From: Hyphomicrobium sp. 99
GTDB lineage: Bacteria > Pseudomonadota > Alphaproteobacteria > Rhizobiales > Hyphomicrobiaceae
Length of the DNA stretch: 64,000 nt
Assembly: GCF_000384335.2 (NCBI RefSeq)
Contig: NZ_KQ031382.1
Coordinates: forward strand, 3,235,545 to 3,299,544
Reading direction: 5' to 3'
Part shown: piece after piece, positions 1 through 7,802 of the stretch
Position numbering within the stretch: the first letter of the stretch is position 1
Layout of the letters: every line of letters starts with the position of its first letter
The notes under the pieces: model-generated
The model's input: only the letters and a program-made list of their open reading frames with translations
Databases searched by the model: none
Told to the model about the DNA's origin: nothing
Position numbers and translations under genes: made by a program

Positions 1-478
1 CCGGCGTGTCGGCAGCCGAAGGCTTCGCCAGAACGCGATCGAGCTGCGAAATGCGATCGTGCAGCTGGAAGCTTTCCTCGATCAGGCTCTGCAGCCCCTG
101 AGGAAGATCGGAATAACCTTTGACGTGCGAAGGCCGGCCGAAGGCCTGCAGCTTCACGCGGCGGCGTTTCTTCAACGCCTCTTCTTCCGTGATCTCACCC
201 TCGCGCAGAGCGCGACGGATCAAAAGCCAGGAGGCGAGGTCGAGCAGCCGAGTCGTCAGCCGCATGCTTTCGGTGGCATAGAGCACGCCTACGCCGCCGA
301 CGAGATTCTTGGCTTCTTTACGTCCTGGTCCATCAAGGTAGCTAGCCGTACGCTCGACGAGCGCCATGCCTTCCTTGAAGATGTGGTCGAACTGCTCGGA
401 GGACTGAAACCGCTCACCGAACGAGACCGTTGTGGCGCCGCCCATAGGCGCGCCGTCCACGCGATATACGTTACTCAT
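1..478 (-). CDS. rcdA: RcdA / DUF1465 protein, regulator of CtrA degradation (3' end cut by window)
   Basis: The reverse strand is open from an ATG at 478 to the window edge and gives 159 codons of a helical protein beginning MSNVYRVDGAP, with GERFQSSEQFDHIFKEGM and a basic stretch EEALKKRRRVKLQAF. This matches the DUF1465 family. In Caulobacter the family member RcdA is an adaptor that helps the ClpXP protease destroy the cell-cycle regulator CtrA. The C-terminus lies outside the window. ctrA itself and sciP are 33-36 kb away. Upstream lie an intrinsic terminator (610-639) and a CtrA box (729-743). Family assignment is from remembered sequence character; the role is by family knowledge. Confidence 0.8.
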   Translation of the reverse strand, partial: MSNVYRVDGAPMGGATTVSFGERFQSSEQFDHIFKEGMALVERTASYLDGPGRKEAKNLVGGVGVLYATESMRLTTRLLDLASWLLIRRALREGEITEEEALKKRRRVKLQAFGRPSHVKGYSDLPQGLQSLIEESFQLHDRISQLDRVLAKPSAADTP

Positions 479-609
479 GACCCTCAACGATACAAACGCT
501 TACCCGTCCGCAACTGCTACCACGAACTGACATTAGTGCACCATAGTTAACAAGAACGCCCAAAACGGGGCAGATATCCCCAGTTGGGCGAAGCTCCTGT
601 GGACAATGC

Positions 610-639
610 AAAAAAAGAGCCGCCCTACTCGAGCGGCTC
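610..639 (-). terminator. Rho-independent terminator, reverse strand
   Basis: GAGCCGC (617-623) pairs perfectly with GCGGCTC (633-639). Read on the reverse strand, the hairpin is followed by seven U residues (610-616). It ends leftward transcription that begins before rcdA, so it separates rcdA from anything started to its right. Confidence 0.8.
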
Positions 640-728
640 GAAAGTCAACAGGGAGGCGTCAATACAGCGGCAGAGGGGCCGCGTATATCCAGATGGCCTG
701 GATCGACACACAAGATGCCGCGATATGC

Positions 729-743
729 TTAAGGTTGAGTTAA
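729..743. promoter_or_regulatory. Perfect CtrA box TTAA-N7-TTAA
   Basis: TTAAGGTTGAGTTAA is an exact match to the CtrA consensus TTAA-N7-TTAA. It lies 250 bp upstream of the rcdA start and 116 bp beyond the 3' end of the DUF1192 gene. Caulobacter rcdA is reported to be under CtrA control, so a regulatory role is plausible, but the terminator in between complicates simple activation of rcdA from here. Confidence 0.6.
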
Positions 744-858
744 GCTGTGTAACGCGCCGCGCACTGCACAGTTAGCAAATCGGGACAGTGTTCGAGTTTG
801 ACCCTTCTCAAAATCGAACAGCCTAGAGCGCATTTCAAATAAAGCTTTCAGAACTTCT

Positions 859-1053
859 TCACGATTTGAAAAGCGCGCGGGCCGCCGCCTCGTGCTGGCG
901 CTTTCGTCCCAGCTCGACGTTGACGCGCGCGATCTCCGCTTCGAGATCCTTCACCCGTTTTTCAAGCTCGGCGACTGACAGCGTTTCGAGATTGTCTCCG
1001 ATGGCCGCGCCGCTGCCCGACTTCTTTGGCGGCATGAGATCATCGAGGTCCAT
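859..1053 (-). CDS. DUF1192 family protein
   Basis: A 64-residue acidic protein: MDLDDLMPPKK at the N-terminus, then a heptad-like helix with LSVAELEKRVKDLEAEI and a basic end. This fits the small DUF1192 family of Alphaproteobacteria, whose function is unknown. The reverse strand has GGAGG seven bases before the ATG, a strong ribosome-binding site. It is divergent from the quinone oxidoreductase, and it sits near rcdA, a neighbourhood I recall as common in Hyphomicrobiales. The coiled coil suggests a protein-protein contact role, which is inference only. Confidence 0.8.
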   Translation of the reverse strand: MDLDDLMPPKKSGSGAAIGDNLETLSVAELEKRVKDLEAEIARVNVELGRKRQHEAAARALFKS

Positions 1054-1230
1054 GGCGGTTCCTCCAATTCTCTTTTTCGAGAGCTTATTTGAGATGCACC
1101 GAGCGGTCGAGCCTTGGTCGCGTCATCGGCGAGACCGGTGGAACGAACCCTTGCCGTCGATCCGATCCGCTTGCCCCAACGGACATGAGAGTGCATTCCT
1201 CTCGCCGACCTTAACGAGAAAGCGAGCGAT

Positions 1231-2229
1231 ATGAATCTGCCGACATCGATGAAAGCCGTTGCTATCGCGGGATCGGGCGGCCCCGAGGTGTTGAAGCTGA
1301 CCGAAGTGCCGGTTCCGCAACCCAAACCCGGCGAAGTCTTGATCAAGGTTGCAGCTGCCGGCGTAAACCGTCCTGATGTCCTTCAACGGCAGGGAAATTA
1401 TCCGGCGCCCAAAGGTCATTCGGAGCTGCCGGGCCTCGAAGTTTCGGGTGTGATTGCGGCGCTTGGAGAGAAAGCTGATCATTTCGCCCTCGGCGATGCC
1501 GTCCTGGCGCTCGTCCCCGGTGGCGGATACGCCGAATACGTCGCGGTGTCCGAGCTGTCCTGCATCAAAAAGCCGGACGCGATCTCATTCGTCGAAGCGG
1601 CAGCGATCCCGGAGACGTTTTTCACGGTCTGGCACAACGTGTTCGATCGCGGCCACCTCAAGGACGGCGAGAAATTCCTCGTCCACGGCGGCACAGGTGG
1701 CATCGGCGTCACCGCGATCCAGCTCGCGAAAGCGTTTGGCGCGACCGTCTTCACGACCGTTGGTTCCGACGAAAAATGCGAAGCCGCACGCGCGCTCGGC
1801 GCCGACGTCGCAATTAATTACCGAACTGCTGATTTCGCGCAGGTGATCAAGAGCGAGACCGCCGGCAAAGGCGTCGACGTGATCCTCGACATGGTCGGCG
1901 GCGACTACATCGAGAAGAACATTCGCTCGCTCGGCGACGACGGTCGTCTCGTCAACATCGCCTTTCAGAAGGGCTCCACCGCAACGGTCGACTTCATGCG
2001 CGTGATGCTGAAGCGGCTGACGCTCACCGGATCGACATTGCGCATTCGCTCGAACGAAGTGAAAGGCCACATCGCCCGCAGCATCGAAGAGCACGTCATT
2101 CCTCGCATCGCCGCGGGGCAGATCAAGGTTCCAATCGACAGCACCTATCCCCTCGCCCAAGCGAGCGAAGCCCACGCGCGCATGGAGAGTAGCGAACATA
2201 TCGGCAAGATCGTCTTGACGGTCGCCTGA
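1231..2229 (+). CDS. NAD(P)H-quinone oxidoreductase, zinc-independent MDR family
   Basis: 332 residues of the medium-chain dehydrogenase/reductase superfamily, close to the QorA/PIG3 type. Visible features are the N-terminal GroES-like fold (AAGVNRPDVLQRQGNYP, about residues 44-60), GLEVSGVI, the Rossmann motif VHGGTGGIGVTAIQLAK (about 151-167) and the C-terminal HIGKIVL. The cysteine and histidine ligands of zinc alcohol dehydrogenases are absent. It probably reduces quinones or quinone-like electrophiles with NADPH in the cytoplasm, and its physiological substrate cannot be read from sequence. It starts with ATG after GAGAAAGCGAG and is divergent from the DUF1192 gene. Confidence 0.88.
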   Translation: MNLPTSMKAVAIAGSGGPEVLKLTEVPVPQPKPGEVLIKVAAAGVNRPDVLQRQGNYPAPKGHSELPGLEVSGVIAALGEKADHFALGDAVLALVPGGGYAEYVAVSELSCIKKPDAISFVEAAAIPETFFTVWHNVFDRGHLKDGEKFLVHGGTGGIGVTAIQLAKAFGATVFTTVGSDEKCEAARALGADVAINYRTADFAQVIKSETAGKGVDVILDMVGGDYIEKNIRSLGDDGRLVNIAFQKGSTATVDFMRVMLKRLTLTGSTLRIRSNEVKGHIARSIEEHVIPRIAAGQIKVPIDSTYPLAQASEAHARMESSEHIGKIVLTVA

Positions 2230-2253
2230 GCGGCGGCCTCGAAAGCGGCTGGA

Positions 2254-3108
2254 TTACCAATCCAGGCTTTTCATCACCGCGACCGGCTGCGGCTTATCCG
2301 ATGGGAAAAGCCGCCCGGCCGCCTCGGCGAGCGCTTCATCCGAGCGCACATGAACACCGCTCGCGATGAAGACCGAACGAATCCCGAAATCCGCGGCGCC
2401 CGCGATGTCCGTCGCAACGCCGTCCCCGATCGCGAGCACGCGGTCCTTGCCAACGGCGCCCCCGCGCAGATCCGATCCAGTGCGCAGCGCCAAATCGTAA
2501 ATCGGTTGATAGGGCTTGCCCGCATAACTCACGGCGCCACCCAGCGCCGCATAAGCAGCAGCGATCGCACCGGCGCAATAAATGATGCGGCCGCCGCGCT
2601 CCACCTTCAAATCGGGATTGGCGCAGATCATCGGCACGCTGCGCGCCTGGAGCTTTTGAAACAGCGCCGAATAATCGTCCGGCGTCTCGGTTTCGTCATC
2701 GTAGAGCCCGGTGCAGACGGCGACCTCCGCATCGTCAGCGGATGCGCCGGGTACAGCACCAAGTCCAGCGAAAATCGGCAGATCGCGTCCCGGTCCGATA
2801 TGGAGGATGCGCCGCCCAGCCCAGGCTTCGATCAGGCTCCGGGAAACATCGCCCGAACTCACGATCCCATCGTAGGCGGCACGCGATACGCCGATGCCGT
2901 CGAGCTGGCGCATGACGCTCTCGTGCGGACGGGGAGAGTTGGTGACGAGCAGCGCTGTCCCGCCCTGCTTCCGGAAAGCCTCGCAAGCCCCGACCGTTGA
3001 CGCGAACGGCCGAACGCCATTGTGCAGCACGCCCCATATGTCGACGAACCAGAGGTCGGACGAGGCGGCAAACGGCGCGATGGAAGCGATAAGCGGAATG
3101 GCGGTCAT
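2254..3108 (-). CDS. TIGR01459-type HAD-superfamily hydrolase (NagD-like)
   Basis: 284 residues. The N-terminal HAD motif I reads FVDIWGVLHNG, as in the TIGR01459 subfamily where the second aspartate of DxD is replaced by tryptophan. Motif II is LLVTNSPRP (about residue 55), and the C-terminal AIGDGVATDIAGA carries the acidic metal-binding residues. The middle cap domain is of the NagD type (C2). It is likely a cytoplasmic phosphatase of a small phosphorylated metabolite, with unknown substrate. It converges on the quinone oxidoreductase with only 24 bases between. Confidence 0.85.
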   Translation of the reverse strand: MTAIPLIASIAPFAASSDLWFVDIWGVLHNGVRPFASTVGACEAFRKQGGTALLVTNSPRPHESVMRQLDGIGVSRAAYDGIVSSGDVSRSLIEAWAGRRILHIGPGRDLPIFAGLGAVPGASADDAEVAVCTGLYDDETETPDDYSALFQKLQARSVPMICANPDLKVERGGRIIYCAGAIAAAYAALGGAVSYAGKPYQPIYDLALRTGSDLRGGAVGKDRVLAIGDGVATDIAGAADFGIRSVFIASGVHVRSDEALAEAAGRLFPSDKPQPVAVMKSLDW

Positions 3109-3167
3109 GCGAGGCCCTTACGCGAGATCCGTGAATGCGACCTCGATTTTCGGCCTATAAACGAGCC

Positions 3168-3191
3168 GGAGCCGGACTGTCATCCGGCTCC
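3168..3191. terminator. Hairpin between the HAD and EAL genes
   Basis: GGAGCCGGA (3168-3176) pairs with TCCGGCTCC (3183-3191) around a six-base loop. It lies just past the 3' end of the EAL-like gene on the reverse strand. There is no clean U tract, so termination is likely but may need Rho. Confidence 0.5.
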
Positions 3192-3229
3192 GTCGTCACA
3201 CGTTGTTTTGGGCAGTCGCGCTCGGTCGG

Positions 3230-5497
3230 TTATGCGGCGGCCGAATGATTGGCGGGCGCACCGCCGCCATTCACGTTGACCTGACGCGGAGCGCCAAAGA
3301 GCGGTCCCTGGCCAAGCAGAACGCCCGCTTCAAGCAGACGCTTCTGCGTCGCGGCATCGGTAATCCCGCTTGCGATGACCGACAGACCCGCCAGCGTCGC
3401 CCGCTGCAAGATCTCGTCCGCCGGCACAAAGCGATCGCGAGCCGTCATACCGCTCAGAAGCGTTTGTGCAGCGACCCGGACGAACTGGAAGCCGGTTTGC
3501 TGAAGCGTCGCGAAGTCCGTTCCCATGTGCTCGACCTGATCGAGCGCAAAGCGGAAACCGAACGAGTTCATATCGCGGAGCGCCTGCCATGCGGCCGGCG
3601 TCAAGCTATCGAGCGAATGCTGAGAGAACGTCAGCACAAGCTGCGCGGCAATTCTCGGCCGGGCTTCGTAGGTGTGAGCGAAGGATTCAAGGAATGCCCT
3701 GCTCGTGACCGACGATCCGAGGAAGTTCGTCAACAGCAAACCACCCCGATCGCGAGCATCCATCCGAGCCGCGAGAGCCGCGGCGCGATTGAGACGCTCG
3801 ATATCAAAGCGCGAATCGAGTTCGCCGATCAAAGCGAAATCGTCTTCGTTCAATTCCAGAACATCGCCGCCGGGCGACCGCAGATTGGTCGTCATCTCGT
3901 AATGCCCGACCGAATGCTCCGCGAGGGTAACGATCGGCCCGAGCATCACATCCAGCATCTCGTCTTCGATCGCGCGCGCAATCGCGGCTGCACGGGGCGG
4001 CAATTCCGGCGTCGGCGCCGCTTCGGCCGCGAACTCCAGAATCGGCAGCTCAGGAAGCGTCAGTTCGGGAAGCGGCAACGCCTCTTCTGCTTTGACACGC
4101 GCTGGCTCCTCGAAACTCGGCTCTTCGAATCCTTCCTCTGCGCTCAGCTCTTCTTCCGGCTCGAAACCAGCGATACGCTCGGCAGTCGCCGGAATGATTA
4201 GCTCTCCGAGGCCTTGCGACGGCGCGGGTGACGGCTCCGTCGCGGCCGGCGGAACGAACGCCGGTGCCGGTGTTGGGGCTGGTGCTGGTGCCGGGGCGGA
4301 CGTCGCTGCCGGTGCCGGTGCAGGAGTCGTGGCCGGAGCCGACATCGGCTTCGACGCTGCCGTATCGAGCGCAGGAACAAAATCGCCGAACGAAGGACGT
4401 TGCCGCATGGTGTTGGCAACCGCCCTGAGCGCACCGATGGAATCCTCAAGCGCGCTTGAGGGCGACTTCGCGCGGTCGTTTCCACGCACGGGCTTCGGAG
4501 CGCGCATCGCTTCGGCGGCGTTCACTTCGTCTGCGAGTTCTTTGATCTTCCGCTGAACCAGCTCGAGATCGCCCTCGATCGTCATCGCTGTATTGCTAGG
4601 CAACGTTGCGTCTATGGCAGGCGACCAGCTCGGAGGGGGCGTCAAGCCTTTTGCCTGCGGCTGCTGTGGCTGCGCGTCGACACGCCGGCGGAACGACCAG
4701 CGCTCACGGCCCGCCTCGGGGGCCGGCCTGTCGGCCACTGGAGCCGAGAACGTCGGACGGTCTTTGGCCTCCGATGGCGGCGTCAACGGCGCTTTCACAG
4801 GAACCTCGAGGAACGGCTGCCCTGCCGGTTGCATGAAGGCGCGCGGCGCGGGACGTCCTGACTTGTCGGCACCAGACATAATGTCGGCAGACGCGAGAGG
4901 GCGTGCCGTCGGATGATCCGCGGCAACCGGCTTTTGCTGCGGCTGCGGTGCACTGACGGGTTGCGCCGGCGAAGCAGCTTCCGGGCGCGGCACCAGATTG
5001 CCGATATCGCGGCTGAGTTCGCGGATCCGCGCTTCCGGCGTGCTGGAAACCGGCGCAACGGGAGGCCCAGGTACGGGAGACACGGTGGCAGCAGCGGTCG
5101 GACGCGCCGGCGCGGCCTTCGCCTTCACCTCATTCGGCTTCGCATCGTGACGCGTCTGCGCAAGCTCGGCTTTGAGCTGCGCAATCTGCGCGGATTTCTG
5201 AACCTGCTTGTGAACCAGCATCGACAACGCCAGTACGACGGCGCCCGTGGCGAGCGAAACGGGCAGCGAAAGACCAATCTGTGCAAAGCACATCATGGCA
5301 ATCGCCGCCGAAACGATCAGGATAGAAACCAAGATGAGGCCGTCCCTCGATTGTTGCTCGGGCGGCGTCTCGGTTGCATCACCGGTTGTAGGCGCAGCGG
5401 GCCCCGACAGTGGAGCGGGTCCGAGAGCCTGCGACGGCGCAGCGATGTCGAGCGGAGCGACACTGGCCTGCGGCTTTGAATTGTCCTGCTTTGTCAT
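3230..5497 (-). CDS. Membrane protein with degenerate EAL domain (TipF-like)
   Basis: 755 residues. Two hydrophobic segments lie near residues 53-94, followed by a short coiled coil (KQVQKSAQIAQLKAELAQ) and a long disordered Pro/Ala-rich linker. The last 240 residues have EAL-domain layout (LRSPGGDVLELNEDDF, FRFALDQVEHMGTDFATL, GQGPLFGAP). The catalytic EAL signature is missing and the DDFG metal site reads DQVE, so cyclic-di-GMP hydrolysis is unlikely. The two-helix, coiled-coil and dead-EAL plan is that of Caulobacter TipF, a c-di-GMP receptor for flagellum placement. That analogy is inference; orthology is not shown. The gene stands alone between two hairpin/palindrome regions. Confidence 0.75.
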   Translation of the reverse strand: MTKQDNSKPQASVAPLDIAAPSQALGPAPLSGPAAPTTGDATETPPEQQSRDGLILVSILIVSAAIAMMCFAQIGLSLPVSLATGAVVLALSMLVHKQVQKSAQIAQLKAELAQTRHDAKPNEVKAKAAPARPTAAATVSPVPGPPVAPVSSTPEARIRELSRDIGNLVPRPEAASPAQPVSAPQPQQKPVAADHPTARPLASADIMSGADKSGRPAPRAFMQPAGQPFLEVPVKAPLTPPSEAKDRPTFSAPVADRPAPEAGRERWSFRRRVDAQPQQPQAKGLTPPPSWSPAIDATLPSNTAMTIEGDLELVQRKIKELADEVNAAEAMRAPKPVRGNDRAKSPSSALEDSIGALRAVANTMRQRPSFGDFVPALDTAASKPMSAPATTPAPAPAATSAPAPAPAPTPAPAFVPPAATEPSPAPSQGLGELIIPATAERIAGFEPEEELSAEEGFEEPSFEEPARVKAEEALPLPELTLPELPILEFAAEAAPTPELPPRAAAIARAIEDEMLDVMLGPIVTLAEHSVGHYEMTTNLRSPGGDVLELNEDDFALIGELDSRFDIERLNRAAALAARMDARDRGGLLLTNFLGSSVTSRAFLESFAHTYEARPRIAAQLVLTFSQHSLDSLTPAAWQALRDMNSFGFRFALDQVEHMGTDFATLQQTGFQFVRVAAQTLLSGMTARDRFVPADEILQRATLAGLSVIASGITDAATQKRLLEAGVLLGQGPLFGAPRQVNVNGGGAPANHSAAA

Positions 5498-5832
5498 GGT
5501 GTTCCAGGCTGCCTTCGATTCGTCTTACTCCAACCTTCGCAGACGGATGAACGGAAGCAATGTACCGGTGACCGCTATCACCACCTTTTCGCGCGTCATC
5601 GGCACAACCGGTGAGATCATACCCCCGGCGGGGCGCGGAGGTCACACGATTATACTTGGCGAACATATGTTCCGCGGCGGTGCATAGTCGCAAAAGCGCC
5701 CTTGACCTGTCTCCCGCAAACCCGAATCGGCGCGCTGTTTAGGTCTCGTTAGGCGAATCGGCGTGCTATCGTGCGACCGACGGCGCCTCTCGCGTTCGCC
5801 GGTTTAGCGTAGTGTCAGGAGGGGAAGAGCGC
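5498..5832. other. Divergent promoter region, EAL gene / SDR gene
   Basis: About 335 bases shared by the upstream ends of two divergent genes. It contains the palindrome at 5661-5672 and an inverted repeat GGTGA-N6-TCACC near 5565-5580. No convincing sigma-70 promoter could be pinned down by eye. Confidence 0.5.
5661..5672. promoter_or_regulatory. Perfect 12-bp palindrome GAACATATGTTC
   Basis: A complete dyad placed midway between the divergent EAL and SDR genes (164 and 161 bp from their starts). Such a site suggests an operator for a dimeric repressor. It equals the Gram-positive LexA box, but the alphaproteobacterial LexA motif has seven bases between half-sites, so the protein that binds it is unknown. 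Confidence 0.4.
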
Positions 5833-6576
5833 ATGTACATGGATCGAGTGGGTGCCAGCGTCGAAAGTGAAGTCTCGAGTGAACTTGCGCGGGCGCGCAT
5901 CCTGATCACGGGTCTCACGGGCGTAGCAGGCGTTGACGTTGCACGCGCGTTCGCGGATCTGAAAGCGCGCCTTGTTGTCCATACGACCGACCTTTCCCCC
6001 GAACTGGTCGAACTGGCCGCGCTGTTGACGCAAAGCGCCAGCGAAATTCGCCTCCACACGCTCGACATATCAAATGCCGATTGCGCCGCGAAATTCGCGC
6101 AGACGTCGGCCCAGACCTACGGCGGCCTCGATGTCGCAATCAATATGACGTCGATCTCCTCCACCGAAATTCAGTCGCTCCGCGCCGACGGCGATCTCGA
6201 AGCCCTCGTATCGGCGAAACTTGCCCCGCTCGCCCAGCTGACGCGCGTCATCGCCAACCGCATGTGCGTGGTGCTGAGCGAAGGGATGGTCTTGAACGTT
6301 CTGAAAATGCCCGAGCCCCAGGATCGCCGCACCGCCGCTGTTGCCGGTTTCGCGCGCACCGCGCTCGCTGCAATGATTGCTAACGAAGCCCGCGAATGGG
6401 GCGGCAAAGGCATCCGCATCAACGGCGTCGGTCCGCGGGCCTTCTATGATGGCAGCCGCTCCGGCGCGTACCTTACCAATGAGCCCGACGTTGCGACGCT
6501 GGCGCTCCATCTCGCATCGCGCCGTGGACGTTCGCTTTCGGGCCACGTCTTCGACGCTGGTGGCCCCGAATTCTAA
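5833..6576 (+). CDS. SDR-family protein lacking the catalytic tetrad
   Basis: 247 residues with a Rossmann start ILITGLTGVAGVDVARAF and the SDR tail RINGVGPRAF...GHVFDAGG. The usual catalytic serine and YxxxK are not present: the segment aligned with YSASKAAL reads AGFARTAL, so tyrosine is replaced by alanine and lysine by arginine. It may bind a nucleotide without reducing, or act as a structural or regulatory subunit. ATG at 5833 is chosen because AGGAGG (5817-5822) precedes it by ten bases; a GTG at 5812 lies before that site. It runs in the same direction as fdsR, 115 bases upstream. Confidence 0.75.
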   Translation: MYMDRVGASVESEVSSELARARILITGLTGVAGVDVARAFADLKARLVVHTTDLSPELVELAALLTQSASEIRLHTLDISNADCAAKFAQTSAQTYGGLDVAINMTSISSTEIQSLRADGDLEALVSAKLAPLAQLTRVIANRMCVVLSEGMVLNVLKMPEPQDRRTAAVAGFARTALAAMIANEAREWGGKGIRINGVGPRAFYDGSRSGAYLTNEPDVATLALHLASRRGRSLSGHVFDAGGPEF

Positions 6577-6669
6577 AACCCTCAGCAGACTTGGACGCCC
6601 GTGCGGGCCGATCGAGCCATGAATGGGCGGCTCGATTGCATTTGATTATTGAACCGTCGATGATTAGCC

Positions 6670-6685
6670 CTCTCTCGGGAGAGAG
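6670..6685 (+). promoter_or_regulatory. Hairpin over the fdsR ribosome-binding site
   Basis: CTCTCT-CGGG-AGAGAG is a perfect inverted repeat whose right arm is part of the purine-rich ribosome-binding site just before the fdsR ATG at 6692. If it forms in the mRNA it would limit fdsR translation. Confidence 0.4.
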
Positions 6686-6691
6686 AGACAA

Positions 6692-7600
6692 ATGGACATC
6701 CGGCAGCTTCAATATCTCGTCGCCCTCGCACGCGAAAAACATTTCACGCGTGCGGCCCAGGCGTGCAACGTCACGCAACCGACGCTCTCAGGGCGTATCC
6801 GCCAGCTCGAGCTTGAGCTTGGCGTGCCGATCGTGGAGCGCGGTCAGCGTTATCAGGGGCTGACCCAGGAGGGAGAGCGCGTTCTCAAGTGGGCGCAACT
6901 CATCCTCAACAACTGGGCCTCGATGCACCAGGAGCTGGCCCACCTCGCAATAAGTGACTTCGGCCTGACCGGCAGGCTGACGCTCGGCGCCATACCGTCC
7001 GCGTTGCCTATGATCCCCTACCTGACGCGGGACGTCCAACGCCTGCATCCGCAGATCAACTTCACGATCATGTCCATGAGCTCGGAAGAAATTCTGCGCG
7101 GGCTCGAGGAATATTCGATCGACGCCGGCATTTCCTATCTCGACAACGAACCGATCAACGGCCTCATCGCGACGCCTCTCTATTCCGAACACTACTGTCT
7201 CTTCATCCCCGACGGCCACCCCCTGGCCGATCGTGAGACCGTGACTTGGCGCGAAGCGGCCGAATTGCCCCTCGGACTGCTGACGTCGAACATGCAGAAC
7301 AGGCGAATCATCGACCGGGCTTTTCACGATGCCGGATGCCGCCCCTCGCCCGCACTCGAAACCAACTCGGTGATCAATCTTTATTCAAATGTCAGGCTGA
7401 TGCAGCTCGCCAGCGTGATGCCTCATTATCTCTTGGAGCTGCTCGGCAGCGACTCCGGACTGAAGGCCATCCCCCTGGTAGAACCCAAAGTCGCTCACAG
7501 TGTTGGGCTGGTTACACAGGATCGCGATCCTGTCGCACCCCTCGTCCGCGCCTTTCAGGCGGCTGCCGCCAAATTTTCAGTAAACATTATTTCTTCATGA
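6692..7600 (+). CDS. fdsR: LysR-family regulator of formate dehydrogenase
   Basis: 302 residues. The N-terminal winged helix-turn-helix (MDIRQLQYLVALAREKHFTR, then AQACNVTQPTLSGRIRQLE) is classic LysR, followed by a co-inducer domain beginning about residue 90 (LTGRLTLGAIPSALPMIPYL). It lies directly upstream of and parallel to fdsGBA, the place held by FdsR in other NAD-linked formate dehydrogenase clusters. Two T-N11-A dyads between it and fdsG are its likely targets. The effector could be formate, but this is not readable from sequence. Confidence 0.87.
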   Translation: MDIRQLQYLVALAREKHFTRAAQACNVTQPTLSGRIRQLELELGVPIVERGQRYQGLTQEGERVLKWAQLILNNWASMHQELAHLAISDFGLTGRLTLGAIPSALPMIPYLTRDVQRLHPQINFTIMSMSSEEILRGLEEYSIDAGISYLDNEPINGLIATPLYSEHYCLFIPDGHPLADRETVTWREAAELPLGLLTSNMQNRRIIDRAFHDAGCRPSPALETNSVINLYSNVRLMQLASVMPHYLLELLGSDSGLKAIPLVEPKVAHSVGLVTQDRDPVAPLVRAFQAAAAKFSVNIISS

Positions 7601-7667
7601 GAAACGGACACTTAGTCCGTCTCCTTTGCCTCAAACTATGAGATTTCCCGCAGTTATTGCGTCGCCC

Positions 7668-7704
7668 CATAGATGAAATCTATGATGAGATCGACCATAT
7701 CGAT
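7668..7704 (+). promoter_or_regulatory. Paired LysR-type operator sites upstream of fdsG
   Basis: Site 1, CATAGAT-GAA-ATCTATG (7668-7684), is a perfect dyad that contains T-N11-A. Site 2, ATCGA-N5-TCGAT (7690-7704), is also T-N11-A. Their centres are 21 bp apart, two helical turns, as expected for recognition and activation sites of a LysR tetramer. They lie about 100-135 bases upstream of the fdsG start. Confidence 0.6.
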
Positions 7705-7802
7705 TTGAATACCAGGGCGGGATGCCACACTTAACCACTATGCGGCAAAGTGGCTTCCTGCGTCACGGCGACCGCCAACAAAACACTGAGGAAACGCCAA
7801 AC

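Larger units (their letters stand above)
479..858. other. Intergenic region upstream of rcdA
   Basis: About 380 bases without a convincing gene. It holds a reverse-strand intrinsic terminator (610-639) and a perfect CtrA box (729-743). Short open frames here have no plausible ribosome-binding site or recognisable product. The roughly 100 bases between box and terminator could encode a small RNA. Confidence 0.6.

Noticed and set aside
59..550. Forward frame of 163 codons
   Set aside because: It lies opposite the RcdA frame, which has clear family character; the forward product has no recognisable feature.
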